NCBI GenBank assembly: GCA_903899985.1
Contig: CAIULL010000174.1
Span: 1 to 64,000, forward strand
Reading direction: 5' to 3'
Length of the DNA: 64,000 nt
Source of the DNA: an uncultured Schlesneria sp.
GTDB taxonomy: Bacteria; Planctomycetota; Planctomycetia; Planctomycetales; Planctomycetaceae
Part shown: one piece after another, positions 25,973 through 36,029 of the stretch
Position numbering within the stretch: position 1 is the first letter of the stretch
How the letters are laid out: every line of letters begins with the position of its first letter
Notes under the pieces: generated by a model
Databases searched by the model: none
Seen by the model: only the letters and a program-made list of their open reading frames with translations
Told to the model about the DNA's origin: nothing
Made by a program: the position numbers and the translations under genes

Positions 25973-28165
25973 ATGGAATTTTATTCAATGCCGCAGATCT
26001 CGGCAAAATCACAGCCGGCGACGAAAACGAGCGGAAAGGAACGGACTTTACATCTCTTCACGCTTTGCGCCTTTGCCGTCACACAGCCGCTGTTGGAGGC
26101 TTTGTCGCATCAGACTGTTTACCTTCATGATCAGCAGTTTGGCTGGTTCGAGATCGGCGCCCTACTGTTTGTTCTGATGGTTGTCATACCAATTGGCGTT
26201 ATTGGTGCTGACAAGGTTTTCCGACTATTGTCGACCAAGCTGCATGGTCGCGGTCGAAATACGGTGATGATTTTCCTGATGAGCCTCGTCATATTATCTC
26301 TACTTCGTCCGTATATCCCGGACAATCGGTTCACGTGGATCGGTTTCACGGGTGTTCTAGCACCTGCGGCAGCGTTGGGTTGTTCATGCCTGCTTGCGTC
26401 GGTTTATGAACGTCGGCAGTGGCTTAGGCAATGGCTGACGCTGACATCAATCGGAGTGATTCTTTCGCCAGCCCTGTTTCTGATGAATTACGAACGATCC
26501 CGCTTGAAAGAGACAACGGTGGATGCCGCAGTCCCCGCGAAAAATCCGGTTCCAATTGTCTTCCTCATTTTTGACGAATTCAGCGGAAACACTTTGGTGA
26601 ATGATCAACTGGAGATCGATTCCCGGCGATTTCCCCAGTTCGCTCGACTTGCGGGTATCTCGACATGGTATCGCAACGCAACGACGGTCAGTCCTCGAAC
26701 AGAATTTGCGATTCCAGCAATCCTGTCCGGCCGATTCCCCGTCGTCGAGCACCCTGCGACGGCGGCTGAATATCCGGGGAATCTGCTTCAACTGATTGAA
26801 GCGACAAGATCTTTCGAGATGGTCGTGTTTGAACCGGTCACGCGACTGTGTCCCGAGTCCGTCATACATCGCCGAATACCAGAACATTCCGTTAAAAAAA
26901 AATGCTGGGACCTGTTTGCCGCTCTTGTGACAGTTTATCCCCGATTAATTCTTTCGAGTGACACACCCGTCTGGTTTCCGGAAATACCTCGACAGTGGTT
27001 TGGTGTGCCGTCCGAGGAGGATCTTTTAGCCAAAATTATTGAAACCAAAACGGGATTAATCCGCTATCCTGGTTCCGAAGGGCGTGATCATCAACAGAAA
27101 CATTTTTTAAGCTTTTTAAGTCCATCAGAGACTCCGCGATTTTGTTTTTTTCATACTGTTCTACCGCATTATCCTTGGACCTTTCTTGCTTCAGGCGAGC
27201 AGTATCTGTCGGAATTTGCAACGAGACCATACCCTCTAGGTGCACGCGGTGGACTCGGTGAGAATTGGGATAATGATCCGCCGACCGTGATTCGAAACGA
27301 ATTCCGATATCGACAGCAGGTCGGTTATGTTGACCGATTCATTGGTCAAGTACTGGATCGATTGGAAAGCGCCGGTCTGCTTGAGCGTTGCCTGTTAATT
27401 GTGACAGCCGACCATGGTGTTTCGTTTCATCCCGGACATTCAAGGCGTCTTCCCGATGCCGATAATCTTTCTGATATTCTAAGCGTCCCTTTATTTGTGA
27501 AGCTTCCAGGGCAGTTGACCGGAGCGACGGACGACCGAAATATCGAGTCAGTTGATCTGATGCCAACCATCGCCCAGGTGATCGGCATTCCGCTTCCAGA
27601 GCCGATTGATGGCTCATCAGCCTTGTGCGAAGCTCGACGTCCCCGAAAGACGCTCTACTATCAGGGGGCAATGACCGTCTGTGAACCCGACGTGCGAGGG
27701 CGGGTGGATTCGATACGGCGTCAGCAACAACTTTATGGAACTAAAGAACTCGATTCGATGCCCGCATCAGCTGCAAGTCATTCTGATTGGCACGGTCGTT
27801 CGATTGCTGATTTTATCGTTGACGAGAGAACAATCCCCGTCGAGTTACACGATAGCTTTGGTCGAGACATGGAATCAGAGTTTTCCTCCGACTCAACTAT
27901 CGTGCCCCGGTTTATCAGCGGAATCTTCGATGCCCAGGAATTTTCCAACTCCCCCGTCGAAATCGTTCTGACCATCGACGGTATTGTACGTGACACCAGC
28001 AAAACGACTTTGGTCAGCTATCAGGGACACGGATTCGAGTTTTTGATCACGGAATCAATGGCACCCGGTTCGGTCGGCAAAGTCGAATTATTTGTCGTAG
28101 ATTCGAAACCATCCGAAGTCAGGCTTAGGCGGATAAAAGTTGAGGATCGAGATCCTCAGGAATAA
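25973..28165 (+). CDS. Membrane-anchored sulfatase/alkaline phosphatase-superfamily enzyme (LTA synthase-like layout)
   Basis: A 730-residue protein. About five membrane segments lie at 27-175, then an extracytoplasmic alkaline phosphatase-superfamily domain begins. A metal-binding Asp is in FLIFDEFSG (Asp201), a probable nucleophile is Thr243 in PRTEFAIPAILSG, and TADHGVSFHPGH supplies the late metal ligands. This layout matches lipoteichoic-acid-synthase-like and phosphoethanolamine-transferase-like enzymes. A C-terminal beta-rich domain (about 640-725) is extra. The ATG follows the upstream stop without a gap; ATG 25988 is an alternative start. It probably transfers or removes a phospho- or sulfo-group on a surface polymer. 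Confidence 0.8.
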   Translation: MEFYSMPQISAKSQPATKTSGKERTLHLFTLCAFAVTQPLLEALSHQTVYLHDQQFGWFEIGALLFVLMVVIPIGVIGADKVFRLLSTKLHGRGRNTVMIFLMSLVILSLLRPYIPDNRFTWIGFTGVLAPAAALGCSCLLASVYERRQWLRQWLTLTSIGVILSPALFLMNYERSRLKETTVDAAVPAKNPVPIVFLIFDEFSGNTLVNDQLEIDSRRFPQFARLAGISTWYRNATTVSPRTEFAIPAILSGRFPVVEHPATAAEYPGNLLQLIEATRSFEMVVFEPVTRLCPESVIHRRIPEHSVKKKCWDLFAALVTVYPRLILSSDTPVWFPEIPRQWFGVPSEEDLLAKIIETKTGLIRYPGSEGRDHQQKHFLSFLSPSETPRFCFFHTVLPHYPWTFLASGEQYLSEFATRPYPLGARGGLGENWDNDPPTVIRNEFRYRQQVGYVDRFIGQVLDRLESAGLLERCLLIVTADHGVSFHPGHSRRLPDADNLSDILSVPLFVKLPGQLTGATDDRNIESVDLMPTIAQVIGIPLPEPIDGSSALCEARRPRKTLYYQGAMTVCEPDVRGRVDSIRRQQQLYGTKELDSMPASAASHSDWHGRSIADFIVDERTIPVELHDSFGRDMESEFSSDSTIVPRFISGIFDAQEFSNSPVEIVLTIDGIVRDTSKTTLVSYQGHGFEFLITESMAPGSVGKVELFVVDSKPSEVRLRRIKVEDRDPQE

Positions 28166-28169
28166 AAGC

Positions 28170-28243
28170 ACGACAGGTTGTCAGAACTTGATTGGAGTCC
28201 GCCGCAAAAAATCCGATAGCCACGCCAATGTCACAGCCTGTCG
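28170..28243. other. Inverted repeat between convergent genes
   Basis: ACGACAGG at 28170-28177 is the exact reverse complement of CCTGTCGT at 28236-28243. The arms are 58 nt apart and have no T run, so this is at best a weak termination structure between the sulfatase-like gene and lepA. Confidence 0.3.
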
Positions 28244-28295
28244 TTTGGATTCGATGAAACGCCACAGCCATTTCACGTATCGCAATGGATCTGGA

Positions 28296-30101
28296 TCAAT
28301 CATCCTTATTGGCATCGAGCACTGACAAGAATGCCTTTTGAGGAATTTCGACCTGACCGAACTGCTTCATCCGCTTCTTGCCTTCTTTTTGTTTTTCCAG
28401 CAATTTGCGTTTGCGGCTGATGTCGCCCCCATAGCATTTTGCCGTAACATCTTTCCGCACCGCAGAAATGGTTTCGCGAGCGATGATTCGTGCACTGAGT
28501 GCCGCCTGGATCGGGATCTCGAACTGATGTCTTGAGATCTCTTCTTTCAACTTCTTGCAAAGTGCTCGCCCGCGGCGCTCTGCTTGTGCCCGGTGGACAA
28601 TACAGGCCAATGCATCGACTTTTTCGCCTTTGACCAGAATGTCCATCTTGACAAGATCGGCAGAACGATAGCCGACCACTTCGTAATTCATTGTTCCATA
28701 GCCGGCTGTAATACTTTTTAACTTGTCGTACATATCGAAGACAATTTCAGCGAGCGGCAATTCGTAAATCACTTGAGCTCGTTTCGGCCCCAGGAATTCG
28801 GTTGTCTTGTAGACACCTCGCCGGTCGGCACAGAGTTGCATGATCGGCCCGATCCGGTCTGACGGAAGAATGAACACAACCTTGGCGATCGGTTCACCGA
28901 ATTCTTCGATATTACCCCCCTCCGGGACTTGTTGCGGATTGTCGACGAACAGTGTCTCGCCATTTCGCAATTTTAACTGATAAGTCACGTTGGGTGCCGT
29001 CTGGATCAGATCGACATTGGCTTCTTCTTCGAGTCGCTGCTGAATGATTTCCATGTGCAGCATTCCGAGGAACCCGCAGCGGAAGCCGAAACCAAGTGCC
29101 TCGGACGTGTCGGGAGCAAACGAAAAGCTTGCATCGTTGAGACTCATCTTCTGCAACTCTTCGCGCAGTCTTTCGAAGTCAGTCGCATCGATCGGATACA
29201 TACCGCAAAAGACCATTTGCTGCGGGACTTCGTAGCCGGGAAGCGGGGTCGGTGTGCGATTGTGGAAGTCGGTGACTGTGTCACCGACGTGCACATTCCC
29301 CAGCACTTTGATACCAGTGACGATGTATCCGACTTGTCCGGGTCCAAGTTCTTCGCAAGCCACCATATCAGGACGGAACTGGCCGAGTTCCAGAACTTCG
29401 TGCGAAGTCCCGGCCTTCATGAAATAGACTTTCTGGCCTTTGCAGATTGAACCTTCTTTTATCCTTACGTAGGTGACGACGCCACGATAGTGATCGTATT
29501 TGCTGTCGAAGACCAAAGCACGAAGTGGATCAGTCGGACTTCCTTTCGGCGCAGGAATCCGATCGATAATCGCTTTGAACACGCTTTCGATACCGATCCC
29601 TGCTTTTCCACTCACCCGTAAGCATCCTTCTGTGTCGAGTCCCACCACGGATTCGATTTCATCAAGGACTTCGTCCACGCGAGTCACGGGAAGATCGATC
29701 TTGTTCAGTACGGGAATGATTTCCAGGTTCGATTCGATTGCCGCATAGGCGTTCGCAACTGTTTGAGCCTGTACTCCCTGGAAGGCGTCGACCAGCAATA
29801 ACGCCCCTTCACAGGCGGCCAGACTGCGAGAGACTTCGTAGTGGAAGTCAACGTGTCCAGGCGTGTCGATCAGGTTTAACTCGTACTTCTGACCATCGAG
29901 CGTGTAGTTGATCGCAACCGCTCTTGCTTTGACGGTAATTCCGCGTTCACGCTCGACTTTCAGGTCGTCAAGAATCTGTTCACGGAATTCTCGTTGTGTA
30001 ATTGCCCCGCTTTTCAGCAGCAACTGGTCCGCGAGTGTGCTTTTGCCGTGGTCGATATGGGCAATGATCGAAAAATTACGAATGAACCGCTGGTCAAACA
30101 T
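28296..30101 (-). CDS. lepA: Elongation factor 4 (back-translocating GTPase LepA)
   Basis: A 601-residue translational GTPase that binds stalled ribosomes. G1 is AHIDHGKST, G3 is DTPGHVDF and G4 is NKIDLP. The C-terminal LepA-specific domain is intact: CYGGDISRKRKLLEKQKEGKKRMK near the end. I chose the ATG at 30101 over the TTG two codons upstream. Neither has a strong ribosome-binding site. The gene stands alone, with a 130-bp convergent gap after it. Confidence 0.96.
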   Translation of the reverse strand: MFDQRFIRNFSIIAHIDHGKSTLADQLLLKSGAITQREFREQILDDLKVERERGITVKARAVAINYTLDGQKYELNLIDTPGHVDFHYEVSRSLAACEGALLLVDAFQGVQAQTVANAYAAIESNLEIIPVLNKIDLPVTRVDEVLDEIESVVGLDTEGCLRVSGKAGIGIESVFKAIIDRIPAPKGSPTDPLRALVFDSKYDHYRGVVTYVRIKEGSICKGQKVYFMKAGTSHEVLELGQFRPDMVACEELGPGQVGYIVTGIKVLGNVHVGDTVTDFHNRTPTPLPGYEVPQQMVFCGMYPIDATDFERLREELQKMSLNDASFSFAPDTSEALGFGFRCGFLGMLHMEIIQQRLEEEANVDLIQTAPNVTYQLKLRNGETLFVDNPQQVPEGGNIEEFGEPIAKVVFILPSDRIGPIMQLCADRRGVYKTTEFLGPKRAQVIYELPLAEIVFDMYDKLKSITAGYGTMNYEVVGYRSADLVKMDILVKGEKVDALACIVHRAQAERRGRALCKKLKEEISRHQFEIPIQAALSARIIARETISAVRKDVTAKCYGGDISRKRKLLEKQKEGKKRMKQFGQVEIPQKAFLSVLDANKDD

Positions 30102-30266
30102 GGGCAATCAAAACAGGAATGAGGAGGCGGGCAGGAAACGCTCGTGATCGTCGAAAATGCGTTCGATCGAATCAACAGACGAGCCGCCTGATTCTATAGT
30201 GAAACCGGCTCAGCCGGAATAGAGACTCGAATTGTCGTCGAGAAAACAGTTCCACGAAAAAATGCG

Positions 30267-31418
30267 TCATACCGTCGCCCAAAGGTCAGCGACCGGTGCA
30301 TGGGTGACAAGTGGAATCGTTTCTTGCCCGCAGGTTATCGATTGTGTGGCCCCGTCAATGCCGCACCAATTGAGCAATGTTGCGGTCAGTTCCCCCGGTT
30401 CGACCGGTCGTTCCCGCGGTTCAGCAGCAGAGGAATCGCTCGAGCCGATCACTTTCCCGCAGGCGACGTTTCCTCCCGCGACGATAGCGGACCAGCAATG
30501 AGGCCAGTGATCTCGTCCCATATTCTCGTTGACATAGGGAGTTCGACCGAATTCGCTCGTCGCGACGACAAGAGTGTCATCAATTAACCCGCGTTGAGAC
30601 AAATCATCCAGCAAGCCCGACATCGCCCGATCGAATTCGGGGCAAAGCTTCGCCTGATAGTCAAATAACGTCGCCGGACCACAATTTTTATCGCCGTGAC
30701 AGTCCCAGGTAATTCGATCTTTTAATGAATCGAATAAATTGACCGTGACGCAACGCGTCCCGTGTTCAATAAGCTGTCGCGCCTTGAGCAGTAATCGGCC
30801 AAATTCGGTGTCACCGTACATTCGCCGGACAGAATCGGGTTCGTCCACCAAGTCTTTCGTCGCAAGTTGAGGCTCCCACTCGTCTCCCAGAATTCCTGCC
30901 TGCTGTCCTCGATAAGTGGAGACGCCGGTATCGGCGAGTAACTGCGGAAGAATCACATTTGAGGCAAAACCATTTTTTGCAGGAACATGACTGGCGACGA
31001 CGCTTCCCCAGTTTGGAAACTTGATTCCGTTAATCGACAATCGGCCAGTCTGCAACAATTGAAGGCCGGTCTCGTGGATCGGTGCGGCAGCGTGATTCAG
31101 CGAGCGAATGACAGCAAAACGATTAGATCGTTGAGCCAAACATGGCAGCGTTTCTCCAAATCGTACGCCAGGCACCGCAGTTTCGATTGACTTGAAGGGA
31201 CCTCGAATCGACGCCGGGGCGTCAGGCTTTGGGTCAAATGTTTCCAGCTGGCTGACGCCGCCGGTCATCAGAATGAGAATCGCCCGCCGATTCGAATTCG
31301 TAACCAACGAAGACGATCGTGCGGCACCGGATAACCCGACCACGGTCAGACCTCCGGCGCGCAGAAAATCACGACGCGAAACACCGTCAGCGTCGGTGTT
31401 GTTTTCGGCCGCAGACAT
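30267..31418 (-). CDS. Tat-exported DUF1501 protein
   Basis: A 383-residue member of the DUF1501 family, abundant in planctomycetes. The start at 31418 (MSAAEN) has AGGGAA upstream and places a twin-arginine signal (SRRDFLRAGG) about 14 residues in. The mature part has alkaline-phosphatase-superfamily features, such as LMTGGVSQLETFDPKPDAP near the start and VATSEFGRTP late. These proteins usually sit next to a PSD1 cytochrome gene and are thought to act with it in the periplasm. Here the PSD1 gene is 24 kb away. Confidence 0.9.
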   Translation of the reverse strand: MSAAENNTDADGVSRRDFLRAGGLTVVGLSGAARSSSLVTNSNRRAILILMTGGVSQLETFDPKPDAPASIRGPFKSIETAVPGVRFGETLPCLAQRSNRFAVIRSLNHAAAPIHETGLQLLQTGRLSINGIKFPNWGSVVASHVPAKNGFASNVILPQLLADTGVSTYRGQQAGILGDEWEPQLATKDLVDEPDSVRRMYGDTEFGRLLLKARQLIEHGTRCVTVNLFDSLKDRITWDCHGDKNCGPATLFDYQAKLCPEFDRAMSGLLDDLSQRGLIDDTLVVATSEFGRTPYVNENMGRDHWPHCWSAIVAGGNVACGKVIGSSDSSAAEPRERPVEPGELTATLLNWCGIDGATQSITCGQETIPLVTHAPVADLWATV

Positions 31419-31758
31419 GCGAGGTTCCCTTTTCCGCCCCCAGTTCCAAATGACCATTACAATGTACCGTCGCGAGTTGAAGATGAAAACCACACTGTTG
31501 ACATCGGCTGGCAGCGAGTCGGTCATGCCTCGGATCCGACACGCCGACCGAGTATTGAGGCAGACTGGGCAAACCTGCGCGGCGTGCTTATCCTGCGGAT
31601 CACAACGACTGCATCGGTTTCGCCGACGGCGAAGCGAATGGAAAAATCGGTCAAGTCAGGGATTGCCGCAAAATAGAGAAAGTGGTCGCCTGAAACACCG
31701 ACGTATGCAAACGTTTGAATTCTGACAACAGGTTTCGCAACAAGGTCACAGAACGAAG

Positions 31759-32520
31759 ATGATCCTCGATTTATTTAAACTTGATGGTCGAGTCGCACTC
31801 GTGACCGGCGCCAGCCGGGGACTCGGCCAGGCAATGGCTGTAGGACTTGCGGAGGCAGGTGCCGACGTTGTCGGTGTTAGCCGAGGTCGCGATTGGGCCG
31901 AACTGGAACAACTGATTCGCGCGACAGGCCGTCGGTTCTGGGGCTTTTCGGCAGATCTTGGACAACCTGAAGACCGAATTGGATTGGTCGACCAAATTAT
32001 CGAACGGACAGGGCGTCTCGATATCCTTGTGAATAATGCGGGCATTTCACATCGGCATCCGCCAGAAGAGTATCCACTTTCCGAATGGCACGACTTGTTT
32101 GAGGTGCATCTTCATGCGTCGTTCGATCTGTCTCAGCAAGCCGCTCAGCACATGCTGGTTCGTGGCCGAGGAAAGATCATTAACATTGGTTCGGTAATGA
32201 CGTTTGAGGGAGGTCTGAATATTCCAGCTTATGCAGCAGCCAAACATGGTTTGGCTGGACTGACGAAATCCTTAGCCAATTCCTGGGGGCGGCAAGGAAT
32301 CAACGTCAACTGCATCTGTCCTGGCTATTTTGAAACGTCAATGTCGCACATTCTGCAAGACGATCCCGTTCGCGGCCCGCAAATTCTGGATCGGATTCCC
32401 GTCGGTCGATGGGGACAGCCGGACGAACTTGCAGGGCTTTGCGTGTTTCTCGCTTCTGATGCATCGAACTATATGCATGGAAGTACGGTCGCGATTGACG
32501 GTGGATGGCTGTCCCGTTAA
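31759..32520 (+). CDS. Short-chain dehydrogenase/reductase (gluconate 5-dehydrogenase-like)
   Basis: A 253-residue classical SDR. Cofactor-binding TGASRGLGQ is near residue 18, NNAG near 92, and the catalytic Tyr-X3-Lys is in YAAAKHG, preceded by a Ser in NIGSVMTFEG. The Arg after TGASRG-like residues and absence of an acidic residue at the end of strand 2 hint at NADP(H). The closest namesakes oxidise sugar acids such as gluconate, though 3-oxoacyl reductases look similar. A signature C-terminus (GSTVAIDGGW) is present. No pathway neighbour is seen. Confidence 0.88.
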   Translation: MILDLFKLDGRVALVTGASRGLGQAMAVGLAEAGADVVGVSRGRDWAELEQLIRATGRRFWGFSADLGQPEDRIGLVDQIIERTGRLDILVNNAGISHRHPPEEYPLSEWHDLFEVHLHASFDLSQQAAQHMLVRGRGKIINIGSVMTFEGGLNIPAYAAAKHGLAGLTKSLANSWGRQGINVNCICPGYFETSMSHILQDDPVRGPQILDRIPVGRWGQPDELAGLCVFLASDASNYMHGSTVAIDGGWLSR

Positions 32521-32611
32521 AGCGTTTATCTTCGTTTACGATTTTTGAGACATTAAGCCGACGATTCGTACTCATTGAGAATGTATTCGATCAGCTGGTC
32601 TCAGGTCATGA

Positions 32612-33742
<1,131 letters not shown>

Positions 33743-33841
33743 AAAAAAAGAGAAATTCCGGTTGGGTCAGAGTGTTCTTTTTCTGTCCTTTTTTTGATGT
33801 CTTTCGAATATTTCCGAGTATTTTGACAGGAGTTGAACAAA

Positions 33842-34696
33842 ATGATGCGAGTGGCCGTTATCGGTGCGAAGGGGCAATTGGGAAGTGATATTGTTGCTCG
33901 TTTGGGGGCGCAAGCGATTCCCCTTGGGCACAGTGACATCGATATTTCGGACGCAGCCAGTGTCGCGAGTGCCCTCGATCGAGAGCGTCCCAGTGCCGTG
34001 ATCAACTGTGCGGCTTACAATTTTGTCGACAAAGCGGAATCTGAAAGAGATGCGGCGATGCTCACGAATCGTCGCGGGCCAGGACTGCTTGCCGACTATT
34101 GTCGCGAACACGACTTGAAACTGGTCCATGTTGGCACCGATTACGTCTATGACGGTCGGACGGGAAAGATCCCATGGACCGAACAGGACGATCCCCTTCC
34201 AATTAGTACTTATGCATTGAGCAAATATGCCGGAGAGCAACTTGTCTTAACACACTGCCCACGACATTTCGTGGTGAGAACATGTGGACTCTATGGTCGA
34301 AACGCGATGCATGGCAAAGGGAACTTCGTCGAAACGATGCTGCGCCTGGGGCGTGAACGGCCGGAATTACGAGTTGTCGGGGATCAGCGATGTACGCCAA
34401 CTTCCACAGCGAATCTGGCATCGGCTATCCTCGATCTCGTAAAAACGGAGGAATATGGCCTCTACCATGCGACAAATTCTGGCAGTTGTTCCTGGTTCGA
34501 ATTTGCCTCAGAGATTATGAGGATGGCGAGTTTGCGCGCCACCGTCAGCTCAATTACGACGGCCGAATATGGAGCAAGAGCACGTCGTCCAAGCTTCAGC
34601 GTGCTGGATTGTTCCAAGTTGGAACGAGTTCTCGGTTGGAAAATGCCGACTTGGCAAGAGGCCTTGGGAAGGTACCTGACCGAACGCAATCATTAG
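33842..34696 (+). CDS. rfbD: dTDP-4-dehydrorhamnose reductase-like SDR
   Basis: A 284-residue extended SDR. It has the Rossmann motif GAKGQLG, GTDYVYDG and the catalytic YALSKYAGE. This family makes dTDP-L-rhamnose for surface polysaccharides, or the beta subunit of methionine adenosyltransferase in eukaryotes. The other rml genes (rmlA, B, C) are absent, so rhamnose synthesis is a family-based inference. ACAGGAG is spaced well for ATG 33842 but abuts the alternative TTG at 33833. Confidence 0.82.
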   Translation: MMRVAVIGAKGQLGSDIVARLGAQAIPLGHSDIDISDAASVASALDRERPSAVINCAAYNFVDKAESERDAAMLTNRRGPGLLADYCREHDLKLVHVGTDYVYDGRTGKIPWTEQDDPLPISTYALSKYAGEQLVLTHCPRHFVVRTCGLYGRNAMHGKGNFVETMLRLGRERPELRVVGDQRCTPTSTANLASAILDLVKTEEYGLYHATNSGSCSWFEFASEIMRMASLRATVSSITTAEYGARARRPSFSVLDCSKLERVLGWKMPTWQEALGRYLTERNH

Positions 34697-34909
34697 ACGA
34701 CGGCTGGTCAGAAAACTTGGTTCAAATGTGACGTGTCAAATGAAGCAGTCAGTCGGACTGAATGGAATGTTCGGAACGAGCCTCACAAAGTCTTCTTGAG
34801 CGGCAGATCTTGCCTATCTCACTCAAGCTTCATACGTGTTAGCGTCGATGGCAGTGGGCACTCAGAAATGAACCCACCTTTTTGATCTACCAACCTGGAG
34901 CGTTAGCCG

Positions 34910-35185
34910 ATGTTCGTTCCGACCGACTCCCAAGTCCCGTCATTTTCGAAGATTCGCCTGATCGATCAAGCCATCAAGCGTATGAAGCAAAATCTTGTGG
35001 CTCATCTTGAGCAGGAATCTCGACTCCACCATTTATTTGCGGTCGGTCAGGAAAAATGGCTAACTCAATGCGAACAATTGCGTAACCGGATTGAGTTGAT
35101 CGAAGCTCGAATTACTCCCTGGATGACCGAACCCGCTGACCGACCCCGTCTCGCGGTAATTCCGCGACAGGAAGAATCCGCGTGA
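34910..35185 (+). CDS. Small conserved-looking helical protein, unknown function
   Basis: A 91-residue protein. After a short N-terminus it is mostly helical, with heptad-like spacing from about residue 15 to 70 and charged residues on one face, so a short coiled coil is likely. It has no Cys motif, signal peptide or membrane segment. A GGAG lies 9-10 nt before the start. I do not recognise the family. It is not shared with either neighbour, and a 213-bp gap precedes it. Confidence 0.5.
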   Translation: MFVPTDSQVPSFSKIRLIDQAIKRMKQNLVAHLEQESRLHHLFAVGQEKWLTQCEQLRNRIELIEARITPWMTEPADRPRLAVIPRQEESA

Positions 35186-35319
35186 AGCGCAATCGCTGGT
35201 CATCCATCGCGTGACCGCTACACTACGAGGTAGTGTCGTGCGTAACGAGTTTACCAATTGTGCGGCCTGTGGAAGCCGTCGGCTCGTTTGCGTCATCCGT
35301 CCCGCCTGGAGTTCCTCTG

Positions 35320-35883
35320 ATGAGACTGTTCGCTGCTTCCGTGTTTGCGAGTATCGTTGTCGCTATGGCTTCGGTGTCGGCTGTTGCTGAAGAAAAGAGT
35401 TCTAAAGTGCTCGATCACAAGATGAAGGCAATTGATGGGAAAGAAGTCAATCTTGCCGAAAAGTACAAAGGAAAAGTTCTGCTCGTTGTGAACGTTGCAA
35501 GCCAATGCGGTGCGACACCTCAATACAAGCAGCTTGAGGGGTTGCAGGACACCTATCACTCAAAGGGATTGGAAGTTGTCGGTTTTCCTTGCAATCAATT
35601 TGGGGGGCAGGAGCCAGGCAGCGAAGAAGAGATCGTCAAATTCTGCAAAACAAAATACGACGTCTCATTTGATCTTTTTACGAAGATTGACGTGAATGGC
35701 GAAAAGGCCGCTCCAATCTACAAGCAGTTGACCGCCAAGGATGGTCCGATCAAGTGGAACTTTGAAAAGTTTGTCATCGGACGCAATGGCGAAGTGGTGG
35801 CGCGATTCCCGACTGCGACAAAGCCAGACGCTCCAGAAGTCGTCAAAGTGATCGAAGCCGAACTGGCCAAGTCAGCAAAGTGA
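35320..35883 (+). CDS. Exported glutathione peroxidase-family thiol peroxidase
   Basis: A 187-residue protein. From ATG 35320 it begins with a signal peptide (MRLFAASVFASIVVAMASVSAVA), so it acts outside the cytoplasm. The peroxidatic residue is Cys63 in NVASQCGATPQY, not selenocysteine. The supporting motifs GFPCNQFGGQEPG and KWNFEKFVIG provide the Gln/Trp/Asn tetrad and a possible resolving Cys. Such bacterial enzymes usually use thioredoxin rather than glutathione. The upstream in-frame ATG at 35233 would add 29 residues before the signal and is unlikely. Confidence 0.9.
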   Translation: MRLFAASVFASIVVAMASVSAVAEEKSSKVLDHKMKAIDGKEVNLAEKYKGKVLLVVNVASQCGATPQYKQLEGLQDTYHSKGLEVVGFPCNQFGGQEPGSEEEIVKFCKTKYDVSFDLFTKIDVNGEKAAPIYKQLTAKDGPIKWNFEKFVIGRNGEVVARFPTATKPDAPEVVKVIEAELAKSAK

Positions 35884-35952
35884 TTCGAATCATGACCGAT
35901 GCGATTTTGGAGATTCTGGCTTAAGCTCGAGTTCCGAAACCTTAAAAATCAA

Positions 35953-35981
35953 AACCCCTGTCGTAATATGCGACAGGGGTT
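35953..35981 (+). terminator. Hairpin after the glutathione peroxidase gene
   Basis: A perfect 11-bp stem (AACCCCTGTCG, 7-nt loop, CGACAGGGGTT) lies 69 bp after the stop. The downstream T content is modest (CTGACATTTTG), while A runs precede the stem. It is a likely terminator. Confidence 0.75.
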
Positions 35982-36029
35982 CTGACATTTTGAATTGTCG
36001 GGAAGTTGGCAGTCTTGGAGCTAAATAGA

